From contig DLSX01000177.1 in the NCBI GenBank assembly GCA_002500765.1, positions 1 to 7,730 on the forward strand: a stretch of DNA of 7,730 nt, written 5' to 3'. Position 1 is the first letter of the stretch, and every line of letters begins with the position of its first letter. Both the position numbers and the translations under genes were made by a program. Of this stretch, positions 1 through 5,160 are shown piece by piece. The DNA is from Neorhizobium sp. UBA7851. GTDB taxonomy: Bacteria; Pseudomonadota; Alphaproteobacteria; Rhizobiales; Rhizobiaceae. A model generated the notes under the pieces. The model saw only the letters and a list, made by a program, of their open reading frames with translations, did no database searches and was not told where the DNA came from.

Positions 1-906
1 GCCACCGGCAGGCTGTCGAACGACGCCATGGATCGCGCCGTCGAAGCCCTGCGCATCTGCGCCCTGAAGCTCGCCGCCAAGCCGATCCGCAAGATGCGGC
101 TGATTGCCACCGAAGCCTGCCGCGCCGCGACGAACGGCGAGGAATTCTTGGCACGGGTAACGGCCGAGACCGGACTTGAGCTCGAAATCATCGATCGCGA
201 AACCGAAGCGCGGCTTGCCGTGTCCGGTTGCTCCTCTTTGGTCGGCCGCGAAGCGCGCTCGATCGTGCTCTTCGACATCGGCGGGGGGGCTTCGGAAATC
301 GCCGTCATCCGCATCGGCGACAATCGTTCGTCCAGGCTTGCCAATCACATCACCCACTGGACGTCGCTGCCCGTCGGCGTCGTCACTCTGTCGGAACGTT
401 ATGGCGGCCGCGACGTCACGCCGGATGTGTTCGAGGCAATGATCTGCGAAGTGCAGGGCATGCTGGCAAAATTCGATTGCCCGCCGCCTGAGGCACCCGC
501 CCATAGCGGTGATTATGATTTTCATCTGATCGGTACCTCGGGCACGGTCACCACGCTTGCCGGCGTTCATCTCGATCTGCCGCGTTATGACCGCCGCCGT
601 GTGGATGGTCTCTGGCTGTCGGATGCGGAAGTTTCCGCCATGCAGGCAAAGCTGCTCTCCTGGGATTTTGCCGGCCGCGCGGCCAATCCCTGCATCGGGC
701 CTGACCGGGCGGATCTGGTTCTCGCCGGCTGCGCCATTCTGGAGGCGATCCGCAGGCGTTGGCCGAGCCCCAGAATGCGGGTTGCCGATCGCGGGCTGCG
801 CGAAGGGCTTTTGACAGATATGATGGCCGATGATGGCGTCTGGCGGCGCATACGCTCGAGACGATCGGGTGCTACAGGTTCCGGAGAGGTTTTGAGACGG
901 CGATGA
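1..906 (+). CDS. Ppx/GppA family phosphatase, 5' end outside the window
   Basis: Member of the exopolyphosphatase / guanosine pentaphosphate phosphohydrolase family, cytoplasmic enzymes of the ASKHA fold that release phosphate from polyphosphate or pppGpp. The frame is open from base 1, and the codons before the first ATG (position 28) already read as family sequence (ATGRLSNDAMDRAVEAL), so the true start lies upstream. By comparison with E. coli GppA roughly 60-70 residues are missing. Visible motifs: IATEACRAATN (about 100-138); the phosphate-binding loop DIGGGASE (274-297), the counterpart of the usual GGGSTE; LPVGVVTLSERYG; and the second glycine loop LIGTSGTVTTLAG (about 526-564). The protein ends about 100 residues after that loop, so it is the short form without the C-terminal HD-like domain of E. 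coli Ppx/GppA. Whether polyphosphate or pppGpp is the substrate cannot be told from sequence. It overlaps rlmE by ATGA at 903-906, suggesting one operon with translational coupling. Confidence 0.9.
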   Translation, partial: ATGRLSNDAMDRAVEALRICALKLAAKPIRKMRLIATEACRAATNGEEFLARVTAETGLELEIIDRETEARLAVSGCSSLVGREARSIVLFDIGGGASEIAVIRIGDNRSSRLANHITHWTSLPVGVVTLSERYGGRDVTPDVFEAMICEVQGMLAKFDCPPPEAPAHSGDYDFHLIGTSGTVTTLAGVHLDLPRYDRRRVDGLWLSDAEVSAMQAKLLSWDFAGRAANPCIGPDRADLVLAGCAILEAIRRRWPSPRMRVADRGLREGLLTDMMADDGVWRRIRSRRSGATGSGEVLRRR

Positions 907-1634
907 CGAAAACACCGGTCGGTATCAACAGAACGGGCAGAAAGCTCGGCCAGAAGGTCAAGAAGGGCAAGCTGAAGGCGTCCTCGCGTCGCTGGCTGGA
1001 GCGCCATATCAACGATCCTTACGTCCAGCGGGCAAAGCTCGAGGGTTATCGCGCCCGCGCGGCCTTCAAGCTCCTGGAAATCGATGAAAAGCACCAGATC
1101 TTGAAAGGCGCCCGCCGCATCATCGATCTGGGTGCCGCACCCGGCAGCTGGTCGCAGATCGCCGCCAAGGTGACGAATTCGACCGATGAGGATCCCCGCG
1201 TCGCCGCCATCGACTTCCTCGAGGTCGATCCCTTGCCGGGCGTAAAGATCCTGCAACTCGACTTTCTCGATGACAGCGCGCCCGCGCTTCTAAAGGAAGC
1301 CATCGGCGGCGTACCCAATCTCGTTTTGTCGGATATGGCGGCCCCCACGACCGGCCACCACCGGACGGACCACCTGCGCACCATGCATCTGTGCGAGGTC
1401 GCAGCCCATTTTGCCATCGAAGTTCTTGCCGAAGGCGGTCACTTCCTCGCCAAAACATTTCAGGGCGGCACGGAGAAGGATCTGCTCGATCTCTTGAAGA
1501 AAAATTTCAAGCAGGTCATCCATGTAAAGCCGGCGTCTTCACGTCAGGAATCGGTCGAGATGTTCCTGCTCGCCAAGCATTTTAAGGGCCGAAAGCCGGA
1601 GCAGCCGGAAGAAGAGACGGGCGACGAAGTCTGA
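903..1634 (+). CDS. rlmE: 23S rRNA (uridine-2552 2'-O)-methyltransferase RlmE (RrmJ/FtsJ)
   Basis: SAM-dependent enzyme that methylates the 2'-O of U2552 in the 23S rRNA A-loop late in 50S assembly (family knowledge). The 243 residues carry the FtsJ-type signature: SAM loop IIDLGAAPGSWSQ (73-85) and the catalytic tetrad K56 (AFKLLEI), D144 (LSDMAAP), K184 (AKTFQGG) and E219 (SVEMFLL), aligning with E. coli K38, D124, K164 and E199. The roughly 18 extra N-terminal residues are Lys/Arg-rich, a likely rRNA-binding extension, and the C-terminus is acidic. The ATG shares four bases with the upstream phosphatase stop (ATGA). Purine-rich GGAGAGG (883-889) and GAG (894-896) precede it, at suboptimal spacing, so coupling probably helps initiation. 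The stop at 1632-1634 directly abuts the stop of the convergent MFS gene. Identification is very secure. Confidence 0.97.
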   Translation: MTKTPVGINRTGRKLGQKVKKGKLKASSRRWLERHINDPYVQRAKLEGYRARAAFKLLEIDEKHQILKGARRIIDLGAAPGSWSQIAAKVTNSTDEDPRVAAIDFLEVDPLPGVKILQLDFLDDSAPALLKEAIGGVPNLVLSDMAAPTTGHHRTDHLRTMHLCEVAAHFAIEVLAEGGHFLAKTFQGGTEKDLLDLLKKNFKQVIHVKPASSRQESVEMFLLAKHFKGRKPEQPEEETGDEV

Positions 1635-3047
1635 TCATTCACCCGCTTCCGGCTGCGCGTCAGCCGGTCGCCGGCCGCGATGGCCGGAAACATCCGCCCC
1701 CGTCAGCGGATCGAGCCTGAAGATCGGGAAGATCGAAAAGACCGAGACGGCGGCCACGATGAAGAAGGCCAGGTGGAAATCGGCGAGCTGCAGATGGCTG
1801 CCGGAAAACATCGACGACATTTCCAGAATGAAGGCGGCGAATGCGACGCCGAGCGCCAGGCTCACCTGCTGCAGCGCCGATGCCATTGAGGTTGCCTGGC
1901 TCGCCAGTTCGTCGGAAATCTCCGAATAACCAAGCGCGTTGACGCCGGTAAAGAACAGCGAGCGGAAGAAGCCTGCGAACAGCAGCGCGCCGATGATGAA
2001 GATATGCGGCGTCTCGGGCGTGAAGAAGCCGTTCACCGCCGTCATAGCCGCGCCGAGCATGCCGGCGACCAGCAGTGCCGTGCGGAACCCGGTCAGTGCA
2101 AACACCCGCCTTGCCATGAATTTCACTGTCAGCGCACCGATCGCGCCGGAGAAAGTGATGAGGCCCGACTGAAACGGATTGAGCCCAAAACCGAGCTGCA
2201 GCATCAGCGGCATCAGGAAGGGGATCGCGCCGGTTGCGATGCGAAACAGCGTGCCGCCTGCCGTAGACGCGCGAAAAGCCCGGTCGTTGAAGATCTTCAG
2301 GTTGAGGATCGGGCGAGGGTGCCGGCCCGCATGCCGCACATAAAGCGCGCAGGCGGCAAAGCCGGCGAGCGTTGCGCTGATCCCGACTGCGGGGGGAAGT
2401 GCCGGCAGGCCGATCACCGAAAGCCCGAAAACGACACCCGATGCGGCAACGGAGGTCAGCAGAAAGCCGATCCAGTCCATCCGCCCGGTTTCCATCGGCG
2501 GGATTTCGGGCAGGTAGCGGCCGGTGAGATACAGTCCGGCAAGGCCGATCGGCACATTGATGATGAAGATCCAGTGCCAGGAGAAATAGGTGGTAATGAA
2601 ACCGCCGATCGGCGGCCCCGTCAGCGGCCCGACAAGGGCAGGGATGGTAAGCAATGCCATGGCGGAAACGAGATCGCTGCGCTTGGTGGTTCGAAGCAGC
2701 ACGAGACGTCCGACCGGCGTCATCATCGCTCCGCCCATGCCCTGCAGGAAACGCGACATGACGAACTGGATGAGGGTGTCCGAGATGGCGCAAAGAATGG
2801 AGCCGATAACGAAGACGCAGATCGCCAGCCGGAACACTTTCTTCGCGCCGAACTTGTCCGACATCCAGCCGCTGATCGGAATGAACATCGCAAGCGCCAC
2901 CATATAGGAAGTCAGCGCCAGTTTCAGCGTGATCGGGCTGACGCCGAGATCGTAGGCGATCGTCGGAAGCGCCGTGGCGATCACCGTCGAATCCATCTGT
3001 TCCATGAACAGGGCGACGGCGAGGATGAGCGGGATGATGCGGTTCAT
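1635..3047 (-). CDS. MFS multidrug efflux-type transporter (DHA2/EmrB-like)
   Basis: Inner-membrane proton-coupled exporter of the drug:H+ antiporter-2 type; the substrate cannot be predicted. From ATG at 3047 the protein has 470 residues and a run of hydrophobic helices (about 12-14). Motifs: FMEQMDSTVIATALP in helix 1 (14-28, motif D1), motif A GWMSDKFGAKK (60-70) after helix 2, and GPLTGPPIGGF followed by SWHWIFIINVPIG (motif C / EmrB-type helix 5-6). The last 25 or so residues are a polar tail (HRGRRPADAQPEAGE). The frame is also open to a GTG at 3062, five codons upstream. I prefer the ATG because MNRIIPLILAVALF begins directly with helix 1. Neither start has a strong Shine-Dalgarno. It is convergent with rlmE (stops abut at 1634/1635) and divergent from the hydrolase gene. 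A promoter with an overlapping inverted repeat precedes it, suggesting repressor control, but no regulator gene lies in the window. Confidence 0.9.
   Translation of the reverse strand: MNRIIPLILAVALFMEQMDSTVIATALPTIAYDLGVSPITLKLALTSYMVALAMFIPISGWMSDKFGAKKVFRLAICVFVIGSILCAISDTLIQFVMSRFLQGMGGAMMTPVGRLVLLRTTKRSDLVSAMALLTIPALVGPLTGPPIGGFITTYFSWHWIFIINVPIGLAGLYLTGRYLPEIPPMETGRMDWIGFLLTSVAASGVVFGLSVIGLPALPPAVGISATLAGFAACALYVRHAGRHPRPILNLKIFNDRAFRASTAGGTLFRIATGAIPFLMPLMLQLGFGLNPFQSGLITFSGAIGALTVKFMARRVFALTGFRTALLVAGMLGAAMTAVNGFFTPETPHIFIIGALLFAGFFRSLFFTGVNALGYSEISDELASQATSMASALQQVSLALGVAFAAFILEMSSMFSGSHLQLADFHLAFFIVAAVSVFSIFPIFRLDPLTGADVSGHRGRRPADAQPEAGE
1649..1687. terminator. Two tandem perfect hairpins just past the rlmE stop, possible convergent 3'-end signal
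   Basis: CCGGCTG (1649-1655) / CAGCCGG (1661-1667) with a 5-base loop, then CCGGCC (1671-1676) / GGCCGG (1682-1687) with a 5-base loop. They start 14 bases after the rlmE stop and lie inside the region coding the hydrophilic C-terminal tail of the MFS protein. No T-run follows on either strand, so they are not classical intrinsic terminators. They could stabilise 3' ends or be Rho-associated. In G+C-rich DNA such repeats also arise by chance. Confidence 0.35.
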
Positions 3048-3087
3048 GGAGGAGGATGCCACGACTTGAAAGCCCGGAAAGAAGAAT

Positions 3088-3111
3088 GTTAGGGCGATGT
3101 AAACCTCTAAC
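3088..3111. promoter_or_regulatory. Operator-like inverted repeat over the MFS promoter
   Basis: GTTAG (3088-3092) and CTAAC (3107-3111) are perfect inverted arms. The symmetry extends with one further matching pair (G3094-C3105) after one mismatch. The 24-bp element covers the predicted -10, the end of the spacer and the start site of the transporter promoter, where a TetR-type dimeric repressor of an efflux gene would usually bind. Regulator identity is unknown. Confidence 0.4.
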
Positions 3112-3124
3112 GCCGATCTGCCAA
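3096..3124 (-). promoter_or_regulatory. Candidate sigma-70 promoter of the MFS gene
   Basis: On the - strand TTGGCA (3124-3119, 5/6 match to TTGACA) is followed after exactly 17 bases by TACATC (3101-3096, 3/6 match to TATAAT). A start near 3089 would give a 5' leader of about 27 nt to the GTG or 42 nt to the ATG. The -10 is weak, but the position and spacing are good. Confidence 0.4.
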
Positions 3125-3165
3125 TGGATGATCCTCGGGTTTGTGTGGCGGATATCGCGCTTGCG

Positions 3166-3179
3166 TCACGTCTGCGTGA
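3166..3179. promoter_or_regulatory. Short perfect inverted repeat in the divergent intergenic region
   Basis: TCACG (3166-3170), TCTG, CGTGA (3175-3179): a 5-4-5 dyad between the MFS gene and the hydrolase gene, about 90 bases before the hydrolase start. It could be a regulator half-site pair for either gene. No convincing + strand promoter was recognised beside it, and a 5-bp dyad can be chance. Confidence 0.2.
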
Positions 3180-3268
3180 AATGGCGGTTTTTGCAACCTG
3201 AGCATCGTCAACTTTCGTCCTGCCGCACTAGGTTAGCCTGTCTGCAAATCAATCGAGAGGGACAGGGT

Positions 3269-4285
3269 ATGACTGGAACAGGTATCGGAAGAAGAACTTT
3301 GCTGGGCACAGCGGGCCTCACCGTCCTTGCTGCACCGGCAATCATCGGCAACCGGGCGGCCTTCGCCCAAGGCAGCAGCAACGACAGCAGCAAAGCGAGC
3401 AGCAATTTGGCAATCGATCGCGTCACCCCGCCCGATCTTCACAAATTCAAGGTCGGCAGTTTCGAAGTCCTCGTCGTCAAGGATGGCGCTCGTCCGTCCG
3501 GCGTGCCGAATGAAACCTTCGGCACCAACCAGTCGGCCGAAACCGTCGGTGCACTTCTGTCGGAAAATTTCCTGCCGACCGACCAGTTCGTCAACGGCTT
3601 CTCGCCGACCCTTATCGATACCGGCAGTGATGTGATCCTGTTTGACACAGGCTTCGGTCAGGCAGGCCGCGCGCAGGGTGCAGGCCGCCTCATCGAGGGC
3701 ATGGCCGCTGCCGGTTACATGCCGGCTGACGTGACGATCGTCGTTCTGACCCACCTTCATGGCGACCATATCGGCGGCCTGATGGAAGATGGAAAGCCCG
3801 CATTCGAAAATGCCCGTTATGTCGTCGGCCAGCAGGAATACGACTTCTGGACCGATGCCGCCCGCGTCGGCACGCCGGCCGAAGGCGGCCACAAGGGCGC
3901 GCTTGCCAACGTCAAGCCGCTTGCCGAAAAGATCACCTTCATCGGCGATGGCGCCGATGTCGTTTCCGGCATCACCGGCATGGCGGCCTTCGGCCATTCG
4001 CCGGGCCACATGATCTTCAACGTCGAATCCGCCGGCAAGCGCCTGATCCTGACCGCCGACACGGCAAACCATTTCGTGCTCTCGCTGCAGCGCCCGGAAT
4101 GGGAAGTGAGGTTTGACATGGACAAGGCCGCAGCCGCGGCGACCCGTAAGAAGGTGTTCGACATGGTCTCCACCGACAAGGTCGCCTTCCTCGGCTACCA
4201 CATGCCTTTCCCGGCCGTCGGTTACGCTGAAAAGCGGGACACGGGTTACCGCTTCGTGCCGAAGAGCTATCAGTTCGATATCTGA
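3269..4285 (+). CDS. Tat-exported metallo-beta-lactamase-fold hydrolase
   Basis: Zn-dependent hydrolase predicted to act in the periplasm. The substrate is unknown; lactonase, glyoxalase II and related esterases share this fold. The 338-residue protein starts with a twin-arginine signal: GRRTLLG (7-13), a hydrophobic stretch, and an AFA cleavage site before Q34. A Ser/Asn-rich linker follows (36-46). Metal-site motifs: HLHGDH (H162, H164, D166, H167), GHSPGH (H247), D264 in LTADTAN, and H311 in GYHMPF, giving the full dinuclear ligand set. IDTGSDVILFDTGFG (116-130) is the usual strand pair before the motif. The ATG at 3269 is chosen because GAGAGG (3255-3260) sits 8 bases upstream and the Tat signal starts here. 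The frame is open to 3056, but those 71 residues resemble no protein start and cover the intergenic control region. A shared 12-bp hairpin follows at 4311-4338. Quorum-quenching lactonase activity is possible but unproven. Confidence 0.93.
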   Translation: MTGTGIGRRTLLGTAGLTVLAAPAIIGNRAAFAQGSSNDSSKASSNLAIDRVTPPDLHKFKVGSFEVLVVKDGARPSGVPNETFGTNQSAETVGALLSENFLPTDQFVNGFSPTLIDTGSDVILFDTGFGQAGRAQGAGRLIEGMAAAGYMPADVTIVVLTHLHGDHIGGLMEDGKPAFENARYVVGQQEYDFWTDAARVGTPAEGGHKGALANVKPLAEKITFIGDGADVVSGITGMAAFGHSPGHMIFNVESAGKRLILTADTANHFVLSLQRPEWEVRFDMDKAAAAATRKKVFDMVSTDKVAFLGYHMPFPAVGYAEKRDTGYRFVPKSYQFDI

Positions 4286-4303
4286 TGGAATTTTATCATC
4301 TCT

Positions 4304-4388
4304 GAAACGACCAAAGCCACCCGCAAGGGTGGCTTTGGCTTATATGTCCCTTTCGGGAGACGGTGACGCGTTTCCGCGTCCCGCAGAT
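4304..4388 (-). ncRNA. Putative small RNA of about 85 nt with its own promoter and terminator
   Basis: Not a gene family I can name with certainty. A near-consensus promoter (4424-4396) predicts a start at about A4388 on the - strand. The predicted RNA has hairpin 1, CGG-GACGCG (4383-4375) / CGCGUC-A-CCG (4370-4361), a 9-bp stem with one bulged A and a GAAA loop. Hairpin 2 is UCCC GAAA GGGA (4358-4347). Then comes a single-stranded CAUAUAAG (4346-4339), of the A/U-rich kind Hfq binds, and a 12-bp terminator stem (4338-4311) ending in UCGUUUC. Both internal loops are GAAA tetraloops only on the - strand, which supports this orientation. Size and promoter style resemble the trans-acting alpha-r sRNAs of rhizobia, but I cannot assign it to one of those families. 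No ORF of note exists on this strand. The weak U-tail is the main doubt. Confidence 0.6.
4311..4345. terminator. 12-bp stem terminator shared by the hydrolase gene and the convergent sRNA
   Basis: CCAAAGCCACCC (4311-4322), loop GCAA, GGGTGGCTTTGG (4327-4338): a perfect 12-bp stem. On the + strand it is followed by CTTATAT and starts 26 bases after the hydrolase stop. On the - strand it is followed by TCGTTTC. Both tails are T-rich rather than pure T-runs. It fits a bidirectional terminator between converging transcripts. Confidence 0.75.
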
Positions 4389-4394
4389 GAACCA

Positions 4395-4424
4395 TATATA
4401 GTGGCCTTGGAGGTTTGCGTCAAT
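4395..4424 (-). promoter_or_regulatory. Strong promoter of the putative sRNA
   Basis: On the - strand ATTGAC (4424-4419), 17 bases, then CTATAT (4401-4396), which matches the alphaproteobacterial housekeeping pattern CTTGAC-N17-CTATAT at 11 of 12 positions. Read the E. coli way it is TTGACG-N17-TATATA. It is the best promoter in the window and fires leftward, starting 42 bases downstream of the toxin stop. Confidence 0.7.
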
Positions 4425-4465
4425 GTGAGGTAGCGCCCGCCTGCAGGATCGCAACCGTCCTTCTG

Positions 4466-4894
4466 TCAGCTCTCCATTTTATTGGCCGGAGCTGGCAGGC
4501 TAATCCAGCCTGCAATCAGTGAATGACACTTGTTCAGAATCGGGGCCAACTCGTCGGGATCTATCCTGGGCGGGTTCTTGCTGACGAAATCCAGCCGTGA
4601 AGTCGCAACTGTCATTGGATGGTCGCAGACTACCCAGCAGCGTTTGCCGTTGATCTTCGCACTGGTCGCTTTCGAAAGCTCGATGCTGTTCTCGTATCTC
4701 TCGTTGTCATCATCGGTTGTCACCGGAAGGACGATGACTTTCCCGTACAGCATGTTCTTTCGTGAGATAATTATGACCGGCCGCTTTTTCCAGAATTCAG
4801 GAAGGTGGATGATGTTTTCGGGATGAAGCGAACACCAGTATATGCTCCCGACCTTGGGTGCAGCCTTGATCTTGACAGGGTATCGGACAGCCAT
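4466..4894 (-). CDS. PemK/MazF-family toxin, solitary
   Basis: MazF/PemK proteins are small endoribonucleases that cleave mRNA and are normally neutralised by an adjacent antitoxin. From ATG 4894 the protein has 142 residues. KVGSIYWC (14-21) is strand 1; HLPEFWKKRPVIIIS (30-44) holds the conserved Arg-Pro (R38, P39); VLPVTT (55-60) holds the conserved Thr; IELS (71-74) and CDHPMTVATSRL (90-101) follow. R38 and T59/T60 correspond to the catalytic Arg and Thr of MazF by inference. The frame stays open upstream to TTG 5074 (202 residues), with ATGs at 5050 and 4999. I chose 4894 because the extension lacks family features and overlaps a structured region upstream of guaB; no candidate has a well-spaced Shine-Dalgarno. 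No antitoxin gene flanks it. Base composition is lower in G+C: 27/60 at 4741-4800 against 41/60 at 5881-5940 in guaB, suggesting acquisition by transfer. Confidence 0.82.
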   Translation of the reverse strand: MAVRYPVKIKAAPKVGSIYWCSLHPENIIHLPEFWKKRPVIIISRKNMLYGKVIVLPVTTDDDNERYENSIELSKATSAKINGKRCWVVCDHPMTVATSRLDFVSKNPPRIDPDELAPILNKCHSLIAGWISLPAPANKMES

Positions 4895-5004
4895 GGAAAT
4901 TGAATTGCCCGGATTGAGACAGAGGAGAAATCCACCATAGGTAGTACGCGAAAACGATACATCTTTTTCAACAGGTGGAAAGTCTTTCCTTCGAGCCATG
5001 CAAA

Positions 5005-5033
5005 CCCGGTGGGTCTCCCCTCCGGGATTTTTC
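5005..5033 (+). terminator. Terminator-like hairpin in the region upstream of guaB
   Basis: CCCGG-T-GGG (5005-5013), loop TCTC, CCC-T-CCGGG (5018-5026): 8 G/C pairs around one T-T mismatch, followed by ATTTTTC (5027-5033), a fair + strand intrinsic terminator. It ends 128 bases before the guaB ATG. It may stop transcripts arriving from the left, or act as an attenuator if a guaB promoter lies further upstream. On the - strand the loop reads GAGA and the tail is only TTT. Confidence 0.5.
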
Positions 5034-5057
5034 TGTTCCCAATCTGTCATGAACGTG

Positions 5058-5086
5058 TTACCAGCCCTCGCCAACTTCCATGTATT
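5058..5086 (+). promoter_or_regulatory. Weak candidate promoter for guaB
   Basis: TTACCA (5058-5063, 4/6) and TGTATT (5081-5086, 4/6) are separated by 17 bases and lie downstream of the terminator-like hairpin. A start near 5093 would give a leader of about 68 nt. It is a modest match, listed because a highly expressed gene must be transcribed from somewhere in 4895-5160 and no better + strand match was seen. Confidence 0.22.
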
Positions 5087-5100
5087 TCATGCAGAAGAAG

Positions 5101-5127
5101 CCGGAGCAGGGATTTTCCCTTTTCCGG
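5101..5127 (+). other. Hairpin in the guaB 5' leader
   Basis: AGGGA (5108-5112) TTT TCCCT (5116-5120) can be extended by an outer CCGG (5101-5104) / CCGG (5124-5127) pairing across unpaired AGC and TTT. The hairpin ends 33 bases before the guaB ATG and 21 before its Shine-Dalgarno, so it does not mask the ribosome site. Function unknown. Confidence 0.3.
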
Positions 5128-5160
5128 AGGATTCTGCCTATCCAACTGAAGGAACTGGCA

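Noticed and set aside
2004..3092. A 362-codon open frame antisense to the MFS gene
   Set aside because: It is a shadow frame: highly charged with no recognisable fold, while the opposite strand codes a full transporter with family motifs.
3056..3268. N-terminal extension of the hydrolase by 71 residues
   Set aside because: It would put a non-hydrophobic stretch before a clear Tat signal and overlap the MFS promoter region. ATG 3269 has a good Shine-Dalgarno.
4344..4433. A 29-codon + strand frame after the hydrolase gene
   Set aside because: It has no Shine-Dalgarno, lies just after a strong hairpin, and coincides with the predicted sRNA and its promoter on the other strand.
4440..4447. Palindrome CCTGCAGG as a toxin terminator or insertion scar
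   Set aside because: It is a simple 8-bp self-complementary site with no loop, T-run or flanking duplication; chance is sufficient.
4304..4894. Type III toxin-antitoxin system (ToxN-like toxin with RNA antitoxin)
   Set aside because: In type III loci a repeated RNA lies upstream of the toxin. Here the RNA is downstream and not made of tandem repeats, and the protein matches PemK/MazF better than ToxN.
4895..5074. N-terminal extension of the toxin to TTG 5074, ATG 5050 or ATG 4999
   Set aside because: The extra residues show no MazF/PemK features and the DNA holds hairpins upstream of guaB. The GGAGGGGAG before ATG 4999 is about 15 bases away, too far. It cannot be fully excluded.
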